Assembly: GCA_965250195.1 (NCBI GenBank)
Contig: OZ252295.1
Span: forward strand, 1,922,001-1,986,000
Direction: 5' to 3'
From: CAUZIR01 sp965250195
Lineage (GTDB): Bacteria; Chloroflexota; Dehalococcoidia; Lucifugimonadales; UBA2962
DNA: 64,000 nucleotides
Shown here piece after piece: positions 43,956-52,670 of the stretch. The position numbers were made by a program, and so were the translations under genes. Position 1 is the stretch's first letter, and each line of letters starts with the position of its first letter. Under the pieces are notes generated by a model that was not told where the DNA came from, ran no database searches, and saw only the letters and a list, made by a program, of their open reading frames with translations.

Positions 43956-44738
43956 GTGACCGAAACCGTGCTGATCACAGGAAGTTCAGGAACGATTGGA
44001 ACCGTGCTGGGAATTGCCCTCTCAGATCGATATTCGGTCCGGGGCGTCGATGTCCGAACCCCTGACCAGGGGGGGTCGATTGTGGAAACGACCATCGCCG
44101 ACATGACTGATCTGGGCGCTGTCGAGAGCGCGTTCGAGGGCGCAGACGTGGTTATCGACCTGGCCGCGAGGACGAGCCAGTACCTCGATTGGGGCCCGGC
44201 CTACCAAAACAATTACGCCGCCACCCGAAATGCCTTCGAAGCCGCTCACCGGGTCGGGGCCCGGCGACTGATTTTCGCCAGCTCGAACCATGCGGTAGGC
44301 AATTTCGAGATGGATTCGCCCTACGCTGAGATTGTGGCGGGCGATTACTCAGGGCTCACGCCCGGTGGGTTTGAGAGAGTTGACGCCGATTGTCCGATTC
44401 GGCCCGACGGGGCTTATGGCATCGGCAAGGCGCTGGGTGAATCAATTGGCCGCTATTACTCGGACGTGCACGGCCTGTCGGTGATGTGCCTTCGCATCGG
44501 CACGGCTAACCCCGAGGACCGGCCGCTGACGGTGAGGAACCTGGCGACGTTCCTGTTCCACAAGGACCTGGTGCAACTGGTCGAAAGGTGCATCCAGGCA
44601 CCGCCGTCGGCGCGGTTCGGTATCTACTACGGGGTGTCGAACAACCTGTGGCGCTTCTGGGACCTTGCCAATGCGGAGCGGGAGATCGGCTATCGGCCGA
44701 CGGAGGATGCCGAGGGGTTTCGGGGCGAGGTTTCCTAG
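43956..44738 (+). CDS. NAD-dependent epimerase/dehydratase (uronate dehydrogenase-like)
   Basis: 260-residue extended SDR: N-terminal VLITGSSGTIGTVLG, DLAARTS, ASSNHAVGNFE with the catalytic serine region, and YGIGKALGESIGRYY with the Tyr-x3-Lys pair. Short length and the RLIFASSNHAVG pattern resemble uronate dehydrogenase (oxidising glucuronate/galacturonate to the lactone) more than UDP-glucose epimerase. GTG 43956 follows TAGGAGACTG. The upstream gap 43747-43955 holds the divergent DUF5679 promoter. Confidence 0.85.
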   Translation: MTETVLITGSSGTIGTVLGIALSDRYSVRGVDVRTPDQGGSIVETTIADMTDLGAVESAFEGADVVIDLAARTSQYLDWGPAYQNNYAATRNAFEAAHRVGARRLIFASSNHAVGNFEMDSPYAEIVAGDYSGLTPGGFERVDADCPIRPDGAYGIGKALGESIGRYYSDVHGLSVMCLRIGTANPEDRPLTVRNLATFLFHKDLVQLVERCIQAPPSARFGIYYGVSNNLWRFWDLANAEREIGYRPTEDAEGFRGEVS

Positions 44739-44755
44739 CGCGGGTCCCGCGATAG

Positions 44756-45892
44756 CTAACTGACCCGTACGCTGGCCCAGCGGGTGTGAGAGATTTTTTC
44801 GATGGTGGCCCAGTAGGTGAGCATTAGTTCGCCGTTCGGCAATGCTGATCCGTTCATCTTGCCGAAGCCCTGGGCCATGTTGGTGGCCAGGGGGTCGGAT
44901 CGGTCGGGCGACCCCATTCCCGGCAGACGGAGAAGCGCTTCGTCTCCCGCGTCGAATATTACGATTTCCACTTTAAACTCGGAGTAGCCGACGGCGAGGC
45001 GGACGCCCTCCGGGGCGGTCCTATGCGTGTAGAGGACGGCTACTCGCCCGTCTGGCAGCGCTATGGGGGCTGACGCCTGGCCGGTGAGGCCGGTGGAGGC
45101 GGGCTCGGACCAGGTGCGGCCGCCGTCTGCCGAGACGGTCCAGTGGATGGGCAGGTCGGCGTTGGCCATGGTGTCACGCACCCACATGGTTTCGTAGATG
45201 CGCCCGTCGGGAAACACTGTTCCACTGTGGTCCCAATGGATGTGTGTTCCCGAAGGGTCGCCGGCGACGATGGCCATCTCTCCCCAGGTCTTGCCCTGGT
45301 CGGCCGAAAATATTGCAGCGGCTTTCTGGTCGAGTTTTGTCGTGGCACCGGTGGGGAGCCAGGTTTCGAACGGGTACATCCAGCGGTTTTCGTTAAGGAA
45401 CAGGAGCACGCCGGAGCCGTTGCAGGAATAGCTCGCCGGGTCGAGCGGCGGCGGGATGGGGATCGGGGCGTCCCAGGTGTGACCCTGGTCGTGGGACCAG
45501 GCGTGGAACATTTCGCCGCGCTGGACGGTGCGCGTTGTCGGATCGAAGGTAGTCGGGGAGGAGTCGGTTTCGAACCGGGTGCCGGTGAGGAGCAGTCGGC
45601 CGTCTCCCCCTTTGCCGCGATTTGGGGCATAGATATGAGGGGTGCGGTAGGACCATTCATCGATGGGCCAGGGGTTGACCGGGTCGGTCCAGGTGTGGCC
45701 GCCGTCGCTGGACCGGAAGACCTCGAAATGGGCGTCGGAGGCGACGAGCGTCTCGGCGACGAAGCGGGCGGCGATGAGGTCGCCGGAGGGCAGGGGAGTG
45801 ACGGCGGGCATGTACGCGCCGCCAGTGGTCGGAATGGGGCCGACGAGGCCGGAGCCGGTGATTTCTAGCGCGTGGTTAATCGGGCTCGACAC
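44756..45892 (-). CDS. Sialidase/BNR-repeat-like exo-glycosidase fold protein
   Basis: 378 residues with repeated Asp-box motifs of the S/T-x-D-x-G-x-T-W type: SSDGGHTWTDP, SHDQGHTWDAP, SADQGKTWGEM and SADGGRTWSEP, forming a six-bladed beta-propeller as in sialidases and BNR-repeat proteins. No signal peptide is seen, so it is probably cytoplasmic. The RNGSALPNGELMLTYW-type end is common in uncharacterised bacterial members. Sialidase activity itself is not established; the propeller is often recruited for other glycosides. Confidence 0.75.
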   Translation of the reverse strand: MSSPINHALEITGSGLVGPIPTTGGAYMPAVTPLPSGDLIAARFVAETLVASDAHFEVFRSSDGGHTWTDPVNPWPIDEWSYRTPHIYAPNRGKGGDGRLLLTGTRFETDSSPTTFDPTTRTVQRGEMFHAWSHDQGHTWDAPIPIPPPLDPASYSCNGSGVLLFLNENRWMYPFETWLPTGATTKLDQKAAAIFSADQGKTWGEMAIVAGDPSGTHIHWDHSGTVFPDGRIYETMWVRDTMANADLPIHWTVSADGGRTWSEPASTGLTGQASAPIALPDGRVAVLYTHRTAPEGVRLAVGYSEFKVEIVIFDAGDEALLRLPGMGSPDRSDPLATNMAQGFGKMNGSALPNGELMLTYWATIEKISHTRWASVRVS

Positions 45893-45904
45893 TCGTGGTG
45901 GGGG

Positions 45905-46399
45905 CTATTCGCCGCCTGAGTCGCCGTCTGAGTCGTCCCCCAAGTCTCCCCCCAAGTCTCCATCTAGCGCTTTGATTTTGTTGAGACGGCGGATGTACTT
46001 TTCCTCTGGGATGAAGCTGGCGGAGAGGAAAGCCGCGACGATCTCCCGGGCCAGTTCGCCGCCGACGATGCGGGCGCCCAGGCACAGGACATTCATCTGG
46101 TCGTGCTCGACGCCTTGGTGGGCGGAGTAGGTATCGTGGCAGACGGAGGCGCGCGCGCGCCGCACCTTGTTGGCGGTGATGGCGGCCCCGACGCCGCTGC
46201 CGCAGATCATGACGCCCCTGTCCGCCGTGTCCGCGACGACGGCGTTTGCCACCGCCTGGGCGAAATCAGGGTAGTCATCGAGCGGGTCCACCTCGTGCGC
46301 CCCGACATCGGTCGGGTCGTGGCCCAGCTCCCGGATGAAGTCGGTCAGCTCGGCCTTAAGAGGAAATCCGCCGTGGTCAGCGCCAATGGCAACTCGCAT
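45905..46399 (-). CDS. rpiB: RpiB/LacA/LacB-family sugar-phosphate isomerase with acidic GD tail
   Basis: The first ~145 residues are RpiB-like: RVAIGADHGGFPLKAEL, DYPDFAQAVA, GVMICGSGVGAAITANKVRRARASVCHDTYSA with the catalytic cysteine and DQMNVLCLGARIVG. RpiB interconverts ribose-5-phosphate and ribulose-5-phosphate; the same fold also handles allose or galactose phosphates. The last ~18 residues are an acidic, glycine-rich tail of GD/DSD repeats not normal for the family, encoded by short direct DNA repeats. A G-run cluster lies just upstream. Confidence 0.88.
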   Translation of the reverse strand: MRVAIGADHGGFPLKAELTDFIRELGHDPTDVGAHEVDPLDDYPDFAQAVANAVVADTADRGVMICGSGVGAAITANKVRRARASVCHDTYSAHQGVEHDQMNVLCLGARIVGGELAREIVAAFLSASFIPEEKYIRRLNKIKALDGDLGGDLGDDSDGDSGGE

Positions 46400-46437
46400 A
46401 GAGGGAGTTTATTCCCGGCCAACGGTCCGGGCAAATT

Positions 46438-46460
46438 GGGGATGGGGGGATCGGGGTGGG
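46438..46460 (+). other. Four-run G cluster (G-quadruplex motif)
   Basis: Runs of G4, G6, G4 and G3 with spacers of two, three and one bases, satisfying the usual quadruplex pattern. Located between the stop of the 46467 gene and the start of rpiB, on the strand opposite to both. Confidence 0.5.
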
Positions 46461-46466
46461 CGACGC

Positions 46467-47099
46467 TCACCGATTGAGCCAGTCCCAAACGAGGCTCTGC
46501 AACTCCGTTGCTCGGGGAATATATTCATTCCGGTAGGGTCTGAAGGCCTGATTCGGATTCCCGGCCTTGCCGACCCCTCCGTGTGCTTTGTGGCTAATAT
46601 CGGAGACGATTCGTTTAAGGTCTTCAATTCCTAAGCTGATGTCTTCGGGGAGATCAAAGAAGCCACGATCTTCGCTAACTGCGACCAGCCAATGGTCGTC
46701 GAGAGTACTGATCTTAGACGCATCTGGGATCGTCAGATTGGTAAGCAACTCCCGTCCCAACCCCTCCATCATGTGCTGGAACTCTGGCGTGTGCTGATCA
46801 TCAATTACAGTTGGCACGGGTTCTAAGTCGTGTTGGTGCTGTAGCCGGATGCCTGCCCACAGCAGTAAAAGCCCTAGCGCCGCTGAGAAAGAGAAAGCGA
46901 CATACGCCAGATCGCTACTCCGGTAGTTGTCGAAACCCGCCAAGTAGATGGGGATACCGCCAGCAGTTCCCGCCACAATCCATATCAGGAAGGTAGACCC
47001 CACCTCGACACTCCCACGAATCTGGTCGGCGAAAATGAACGGGTGGAGTGTGAGGCTGAGAAATCGGCCGAGGGCATGCATCCAATTCATACCTACCAT
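46467..47099 (-). CDS. Hypothetical protein with two membrane segments
   Basis: About 210 residues. Two hydrophobic segments (STFLIWIVAGTAGGIPIYLA and LAYVAFSFSAALGLLLLWAGI) are followed by a soluble helical region (EFQHMMEGLGRELLTNL, DISLGIEDLKRIVSDISHKAH). I do not recognise the family. Base composition is visibly lower in GC than neighbouring genes, with more AT third positions, suggesting recent acquisition. ATG 47099 or 47090 fits better than the longer start at 47117. It is divergent from the release-factor gene. Confidence 0.55.
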   Translation of the reverse strand: MVGMNWMHALGRFLSLTLHPFIFADQIRGSVEVGSTFLIWIVAGTAGGIPIYLAGFDNYRSSDLAYVAFSFSAALGLLLLWAGIRLQHQHDLEPVPTVIDDQHTPEFQHMMEGLGRELLTNLTIPDASKISTLDDHWLVAVSEDRGFFDLPEDISLGIEDLKRIVSDISHKAHGGVGKAGNPNQAFRPYRNEYIPRATELQSLVWDWLNR

Positions 47100-47171
47100 T
47101 GTAGGAGGGCGGACCAAATCGCAAGTGTTAGGAAGACACGTCCGCGGGGCGGGGCGGGGGTTCGCGCCCGT

Positions 47172-47960
47172 ATGATGGCGGCCATGTATGAAGTGACGGG
47201 GCGGCGTCGTCGGGACCGGGTGCGTTTGGCGAGGTTGCTCGCCAACGAGAGGACGGGGGCTCGCTTTTCGAGGAGTCTTTATCTGACTCCGGCTTCTTGT
47301 GAGGCGGTGCTGACGGATTGGCGTGAGGGGCTCTTACGAGGCGGCGTGCGGGCGGACCGGGCCGAGGCGGTCTTGCTGGCGAAGCCGGGCGAGACGGGGC
47401 TGTGTCTTTTCGAGGGCGAAGGCGAAGGCGGGCATCTGGCCGTCGTTCCTCCTTTCCCCATCGCGGCCGACTACGAAGCCGAGGCGTTTGAGCCCGGTCC
47501 GCTGATCGACCTGCTTTCGAAAGACCGCAAGGTGCTCGTCGTGCTAGCCCGGTTGGGGCGCTACTCGGTCGGGCTGCTGGACGGCGACCGGGTCGTCGCG
47601 TCCAAGTCGGGGACGCGGCACGTGAAGAATCGGCATCGCAAGGGGGGCTCGTCGCAGCGGCGTTTCGAGCGCAGCCGGGAGCGACTGATGCGCGAGTATT
47701 TCGACAAGGTTTGCGTGGAGGCACGCAGGCTGATCGAGGGCCAGCCAGGCGCCGAAAGGACCATCGACTACGTGCTGTACGGCGGCGAGGCGGGCACGGT
47801 GCGGGGGCTAAAGGAGCGCTGCGAATTCGTGGAGAGGCTCAAGGCCACGAGGCTGGCAAGGCTGCTGGCGGTGGAGAGGCCAGGGCACAAGGCCATGCAG
47901 GCGATGGGCGCGGAGGTTTACTCAAGCGCGACGCTGGAGCTAAAGCGCACGCCTGAGTAG
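47172..47960 (+). CDS. VLRF1-family (aeRF1-type) peptidyl-tRNA hydrolase / release factor
   Basis: About 262 residues of the Vms1/Ankzf1-like release factor group (acVLRF1 type). The catalytic-loop hallmark is KNRHRKGGSSQRR (152-164, Q162 in GGSSQ), preceded by the strand-rich YSVGLLDGDRVVASKSGTRH and followed by a C-terminal helical domain. Eukaryotic Vms1 releases stalled nascent chains from 60S subunits in ribosome quality control; a similar rescue role is inferred. Start among clustered ATGs (47172, 47175, 47184); the first is used. Confidence 0.8.
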   Translation: MMAAMYEVTGRRRRDRVRLARLLANERTGARFSRSLYLTPASCEAVLTDWREGLLRGGVRADRAEAVLLAKPGETGLCLFEGEGEGGHLAVVPPFPIAADYEAEAFEPGPLIDLLSKDRKVLVVLARLGRYSVGLLDGDRVVASKSGTRHVKNRHRKGGSSQRRFERSRERLMREYFDKVCVEARRLIEGQPGAERTIDYVLYGGEAGTVRGLKERCEFVERLKATRLARLLAVERPGHKAMQAMGAEVYSSATLELKRTPE

Positions 47961-48031
47961 GGCGCGAGAGCGGCCAGATGCGCCCGGCGTGATGATTCGC
48001 TGACTCCCGTCAGCGAAACGAGACAAGAACG

Positions 48032-48808
48032 CTACTGCGCCGTGTAGCCGCCGTCGACTATTAGCGGGGCTCCGGTGATGAAGGACGACTCGTCGGAGGC
48101 GAGGAACAACGCGCAGTTGGCGATCTCCTCGGGCTGGCCGAGGCGGCCGATGGGGTGCAGGTCGATGAGGGCGGCGTTCTGCTCCGGGTCCGACGTGAGG
48201 GCCGCGGTGAACGGCGTCTCGACAAAGCCGGGGTTGATGCAGTTGACGCGCACGCCCTTGGGGGCGAGGTCTACCGCGAGGTTTTTCGTCAGCAAAAGCA
48301 CGCCGCCCTTGGACGGGTTGTAGGGCGAGAAGCCGCTGCCGGTGCGGCCGGTGTAGCCGACCAAACCCATGATGGAAGACAGGTTGATGATGGAGCCGCC
48401 GCCGCTGGCGATCATGGCCTCGGCGGCGTGGCGGCAGGCGAGGTATGTGCCCTTGAGGTTGACGTCTATGACGGCGTCCCAGACGGCCTCTTCGTCCTTG
48501 TCGGCGACGGCGGGCATGCGCGGGTTGAGACCGGCGCTGTTGACGAGGATATGGATGCCGCCGTAGAGGTCCAGGGTCTGCGCGACAACCGATTTGACGG
48601 ACTCGGCGCTGGTGACGTCGAGGGCCATGCCTGCTGCCGTCGCTCCGGTGGCGGCAATCTCCGACGCGGTCTTGTCGGCGGACTCTTGACTGAGGTCGGC
48701 CACCACGACGGACGCGCCGTGCTCGCCGAATAGCAGGCCGGTGGCGCGGCCAATGCCGGACGCGCCTCCGGTGATGATGGCGACTTTACCCTCAAGTCTT
48801 TTGGTCAA
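48032..48808 (-). CDS. SDR-family oxidoreductase (glucose 1-dehydrogenase/FabG-like)
   Basis: 258-residue classical SDR: IITGGASGIGRA cofactor loop, D in VVADLS for NAD preference, NSAG, catalytic serine in INLSSIMG, YNPSK (Y163/K167), and the C-terminal SFITGAPLIVDGGYTAQ. Separate from the SDR at 17792 and not a close duplicate. Substrate unknown. The 118-base gap to the divergent antiporter gene holds no other feature I can support. Confidence 0.88.
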   Translation of the reverse strand: MTKRLEGKVAIITGGASGIGRATGLLFGEHGASVVVADLSQESADKTASEIAATGATAAGMALDVTSAESVKSVVAQTLDLYGGIHILVNSAGLNPRMPAVADKDEEAVWDAVIDVNLKGTYLACRHAAEAMIASGGGSIINLSSIMGLVGYTGRTGSGFSPYNPSKGGVLLLTKNLAVDLAPKGVRVNCINPGFVETPFTAALTSDPEQNAALIDLHPIGRLGQPEEIANCALFLASDESSFITGAPLIVDGGYTAQ

Positions 48809-48926
48809 ATTGTGCTCCTCGTGTTCCGTCGGCGAGCCGTCTGCTGCCCGGTAAACGGGGCAATGATATCCGAAATGTCATTGAACTTTTTCTTAGACTT
48901 GTCCGAAACTGGCACGGGGTAACGAA

Positions 48927-51248
48927 GTGGGAGAGATCGGGTCCGCGGAACAGCTCACGCTAATCCGCGACTTCGCCATCATCATGGCGGTCGCGGGGAT
49001 AGCGGTCGTTATCTTCAAGCGCCTGCGCCAACCGTCGATACTGGGCTACCTGGTGGCGGGCGTGCTTGTGGGGCCGTTCACTTTTCCCAACGCTCCGGTA
49101 ACGAACATCGAGATCGTGCGTCTATTGGCCGATCTCGGACTCGTGTTGCTGCTGTTCGCCGTGGGCATGGAGTTCGGCTGGCGACGCATCCGCCAGGTGG
49201 GGTTCGGGGTGCTGCTCATCGGCACGATGGAGATGCTGGTGATGGTGGGGCTGGGCTACGAGATCGGCAAGTTGCTCGGTTGGAGCTCGATCGAGTCGGT
49301 GTATTTGGGCTCGGCGATGGCCATCTCAAGCTCGGCGATTCTGATCAAGGTGCTGAAGGACTCCGGCAAGCTGACGACGCGCACGGGCAAGCTGGTGGTC
49401 GGGCTGCTGGTGGTGGAAGACTTCGTGGCGGTGATCCTGCTGACGCTGCTGTCAGGGGTGGCGACGTCCGGCGCTGCGGACCTGGGCGACATCGGCCCGC
49501 TCGTGTTGAAGCTGGTGATATTTACCGTCGCGGCGGTGGCTCTGGGGGCGGTGTTTGTGCCCAAGCTGCTTTCGTATATTCACAAGTTCCACTCGCCGGA
49601 GACGGTGGTGCTGGCGGCGCTGGCGCTGTGCTTCGCGCTGGCACTGCTGGGCGAGGAGCTGGGCCTGTCGGCGGCGGCGGGGGCGTTTTTGATCGGGGCG
49701 GTGATCGGCGACACGAGGGAGGCGGAGCAGATGTCCCGGGCCATAGCGCCGATCCGGGACATGTTCGGGGCGCTGTTCTTCGTGTCGATAGGGATGCTGA
49801 TTAATGTGCACGTGATCGGCGAGCATATCGTCCCGGCGCTGATCATCTCCGCGGTGTTCATTGGCGGGAAAGTAATCGTAAATACGTTCGGGGCGTTCAT
49901 TACCGGGCAGCCCGACCGGGTGCCGGTGGAGTTCGGGATGCGCACGCCACAGATGGGCGAGTTCTCGCTCGCCATGGTCAAGGTGGGCGTGGAACACCAG
50001 ACTATCGGCGCATTCGTTTACCAGGTGCTGGCCTTCGTGACCGGGATTACGGCGCTGCTGTACCCGTACATCGTGAAGTCGTCGGACGTGGTGGCGGACC
50101 TGATCGGGAGCCGATCACCCCAGGGCCTCAGGCGCTACGTAGATGGGGTTTCGGTGGGCGCGAGAGGCATCCGCACCGGGGTGGCGCTGGACCCGCACTT
50201 GAAGGAGCGCGTGCGGGGGCCGGCGCTATCGATTGTGGTGAACTTCCTCATCGTCGTGGTCCTGATCGCACTCGGCGTGCTGGGCGTGGGCGTGGCCGAC
50301 TCCATCGCCGGGCCGACGGGCATATCCGAGGGTCTCGTTGCTTCCACGATGGCCTTTGCGGCGCTGGCGCTGAGCTTCCCCTCGGCGGTGGCGATCTGGC
50401 GAGGGCTGGAACGCCTGGCGGAGCGCTCAATGACGCATTTGATTTTGAGGGACCGTGAACCACGGTTCTGGGCGCACGGGGCGGCGAAGAACGTGGTGCG
50501 GGACTCGCTGATGATCGTGATGGTGTTCGTTATCGGGCTGTGGGCGATTCCGGCGGTCGCGAACGTGCTGTCGCTGGGCCCGCTGGACGTGCCGCTGCCG
50601 TTCATGGTGGTGGCGGCGCTGGTGTACGTGGCGTTCCGATTGCTCCATCGCGTGCATGGGCACCTGTTCGATTCGTTCTCACGGACTTTCCTCGACGGAA
50701 ATGGGGACGGAAATGGGGATGGATTTGGGGATCGGGCCGAGGGCGAGGCGCCCGCGCCCGAATCGGCGCGCCGCAGGGCTCGGCCCGCCGTCACGGTGCG
50801 ATCGGAGTTCGCGCCGCCGCTGGGGCATCAGTTTGAGATGATGCCCGATCATCAACCGCCTGTCGGCAGCCCCCCTCCTGGCATGAGGCGTAGCAGGCCG
50901 ATCAGCGCGGCGGACGCCGAGATCAGCGCGCTGAACGCGGTGGACGCGGACCAGGCGCCGTATGGCTCGCGCATGGACGGGGCGGCGCTGACGTGGGAGT
51001 TTATCGAAGCCATCGACATGGACGGCGCATTTCTCGTGAAGCTCAGGTTCCGCAAGGTTGGCGCGCCGCCGCAGGAGTTCGGCGAGGAGGACGTCCACGT
51101 CGACAAGTGGGGCGACGTGCGGGTGCGGCAGATACGGTCCTGGCCCAAGGCTGCGGGGCGTGGCATTTCCATTCCGTTCATCTACGGGGGCACGCTGCTG
51201 GCATTGGTGCTGACGGTCGGGTTGGGCATTCTTTATCTGCTCGGGTGA
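48927..51248 (+). CDS. CPA2 cation:proton antiporter (KefB/GerN-like) with extra C-terminal module
   Basis: 773 residues. The first ~400 form a 12-TM Na+/K+:H+ exchanger (LGYLVAGVLVGPFTFP, LADLGLVLLLFAVGMEF, AMAISSSAILIKVLKDSGKL, VVEDFVAVILL, LSAAAGAFLIGAVIGD). After it come about four further membrane segments (410-600), a G/D-rich stretch (DGNGDGNGDGFGD), a soluble region and a final TM at the very C-terminus. The usual TrkA-N/C regulatory domains are not visible. GTG 48927 start. It ends 28 bases before an FAD oxidoreductase gene. Confidence 0.85.
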   Translation: MGEIGSAEQLTLIRDFAIIMAVAGIAVVIFKRLRQPSILGYLVAGVLVGPFTFPNAPVTNIEIVRLLADLGLVLLLFAVGMEFGWRRIRQVGFGVLLIGTMEMLVMVGLGYEIGKLLGWSSIESVYLGSAMAISSSAILIKVLKDSGKLTTRTGKLVVGLLVVEDFVAVILLTLLSGVATSGAADLGDIGPLVLKLVIFTVAAVALGAVFVPKLLSYIHKFHSPETVVLAALALCFALALLGEELGLSAAAGAFLIGAVIGDTREAEQMSRAIAPIRDMFGALFFVSIGMLINVHVIGEHIVPALIISAVFIGGKVIVNTFGAFITGQPDRVPVEFGMRTPQMGEFSLAMVKVGVEHQTIGAFVYQVLAFVTGITALLYPYIVKSSDVVADLIGSRSPQGLRRYVDGVSVGARGIRTGVALDPHLKERVRGPALSIVVNFLIVVVLIALGVLGVGVADSIAGPTGISEGLVASTMAFAALALSFPSAVAIWRGLERLAERSMTHLILRDREPRFWAHGAAKNVVRDSLMIVMVFVIGLWAIPAVANVLSLGPLDVPLPFMVVAALVYVAFRLLHRVHGHLFDSFSRTFLDGNGDGNGDGFGDRAEGEAPAPESARRRARPAVTVRSEFAPPLGHQFEMMPDHQPPVGSPPPGMRRSRPISAADAEISALNAVDADQAPYGSRMDGAALTWEFIEAIDMDGAFLVKLRFRKVGAPPQEFGEEDVHVDKWGDVRVRQIRSWPKAAGRGISIPFIYGGTLLALVLTVGLGILYLLG

Positions 51249-51276
51249 GTGCCGCAAGCACGCTTAGAGACCCGTC

Positions 51277-52434
51277 ATGACGTTTCCCAGTGTCATCGTT
51301 GTCGGCGGCGGAGTGATGGGCTGCTCGGCCCTCTATCACCTGGCGGAGTTGGGCACGGCCGATACGCTGCTGCTGGAGCGGGAGGCGCTCGGTTCCGGCT
51401 CGACGTCACGCACCCAGGGCATCCTGCGCATGCACTACTCCAACGCGGTCACGACCCAAATGGCCTGGCAGAGTCTTTCGATTTATCGGGATTTCGAGGA
51501 GCACGTAGGCTCGCCTTCTGGATACGTTCGCACCGGGTATCTACTCGCCGTGCCCGCCGATTACGGGGATGCGCTGCGGCGCAATGTAGGGATGCAGGCG
51601 GCGCTGGGGGTGGAGACGAGCGAGGTTTCGAGCGGCGACCTGGCCGAACTGGCGCCGGACGTGGTTACGAGACACGACGAGGTGTACGCGTTCGAGCCGC
51701 AGTCGGGGTACGCCGACGGGCATCTCGTGACCGGGGGTTACGCCCGGCGGGCCGAGGAGCTGGGGGCGGGCCTGCGAACGGATGCGGACGTGGAGAGCAT
51801 CGCTGTCGAAAACGGCAGAGTGATCGGCGTACGGGCCAACAGGGAGCTAATACCCACGGCCGCCGTGGTGGTCGCGGCGGGGCCGTGGACGGGGCCGCTG
51901 CTGGCCGGGTTGGGTGTCGAATTGCCCCTGGCGACGGTTCGGCACCAGATCATGGTGGTGACCCGGCCGCCGTCGTTGTCGCACCCGACGCTGGGCGACG
52001 TGGCGAACGGCTTTTCCGGTCGGATGGACGCGCCGGGGCTGTCGCTGGTGGCGCTGGGCGAGGACCCGGACGCCGCCGGTCCCGACCGGTACAACAAGGG
52101 GGTCGACGACGCGGCTATCGCGGCGGGCATGAGCGCGATGGCGCTCAGGGTGCCTGGTATGAGCGATGCCGGGTTCGTGCGCGGCTGGTCGGGGCTGCTG
52201 ACGGTGACGCCGGACTGGCACCCGGTGATCGACCGGGTTGAGGGGATCGACGGCCTGTACGTGGCCGCCGGTTTTTCCGGGCACGGCTTTAAGATGGCCC
52301 CGGCTGTCGGCCGGGCGATGGCGGAGGTGGTTCTTGGTCGTGACCAGGCCATCGACACCGGGCCGCTCCGGCTCAGCCGCTTCGAACAAGGCGATCTGCT
52401 CGGGTCTAGCTATCCGATGCAGGTGCTTGCTTAG
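51277..52434 (+). CDS. FAD-dependent oxidoreductase (DAO/sarcosine-oxidase-like)
   Basis: 385 residues of the DadA/SoxB/GlpO superfamily: IVVGGGVMGCSALYHLAELG, SGSTSRTQGILRMHYSNAVTTQMA, ALGEDPDAAGPDRYN, WSGLLTVTPDWHPVIDRVEG and a C-terminal AAGFSGHGFKMAPAVGRAMAE for the flavin-binding end. Likely oxidises a secondary amine or amino acid (sarcosine, dimethylglycine, D-amino acid); no folate-binding domain is attached. Followed by repeat copy VIII and an amidohydrolase gene. Confidence 0.87.
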   Translation: MTFPSVIVVGGGVMGCSALYHLAELGTADTLLLEREALGSGSTSRTQGILRMHYSNAVTTQMAWQSLSIYRDFEEHVGSPSGYVRTGYLLAVPADYGDALRRNVGMQAALGVETSEVSSGDLAELAPDVVTRHDEVYAFEPQSGYADGHLVTGGYARRAEELGAGLRTDADVESIAVENGRVIGVRANRELIPTAAVVVAAGPWTGPLLAGLGVELPLATVRHQIMVVTRPPSLSHPTLGDVANGFSGRMDAPGLSLVALGEDPDAAGPDRYNKGVDDAAIAAGMSAMALRVPGMSDAGFVRGWSGLLTVTPDWHPVIDRVEGIDGLYVAAGFSGHGFKMAPAVGRAMAEVVLGRDQAIDTGPLRLSRFEQGDLLGSSYPMQVLA

Positions 52435-52445
52435 GGCCACATCCG

Positions 52446-52604
52446 CTTTTGGGGGCCAGCCCCCAAACCCCACGAAGGGGGTGCTACCCCCTTAGAACCC
52501 CCGATGGCTTGCGAGGCAATCAAGGTGCATTGCCAGCGCGATGAGGCCCACAGCCGAAGAGCCCTAGAGCGCGCCGCGCGCGGAGAGCGCCCCCGATGGC
52601 TTGA
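52446..52604 (+). repeat. Interspersed repeat, copy VIII (modules A+B+C)
   Basis: Module A (52446-52510): TTGGGGGC/GCCCCCAA, then AAGGGGGT-GCT-ACCCCCTT. Module B (52529-52568): core gcgcgatgaggcc-cac-agccgaagagcc. Module C: GCGCG-CCG-CGCGC then GGAGAGC. The end of module A (CCCCCGATGGCTTG) recurs at 52590-52603, suggesting a partial tandem copy. It fills the gap between the FAD oxidoreductase and the amidohydrolase. Confidence 0.85.
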
Positions 52605-52670
52605 CCGGTTATGGCGGCCTGCCTACACTCCTCGCAGCCCTTTGGGCAGCCTTTCTGGGAGCACTCTTGC

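Noticed and set aside
51249..52241. 330-residue + strand frame inside the FAD oxidoreductase gene
   Set aside because: Arg/Gly-rich shadow; the other frame carries all family motifs.
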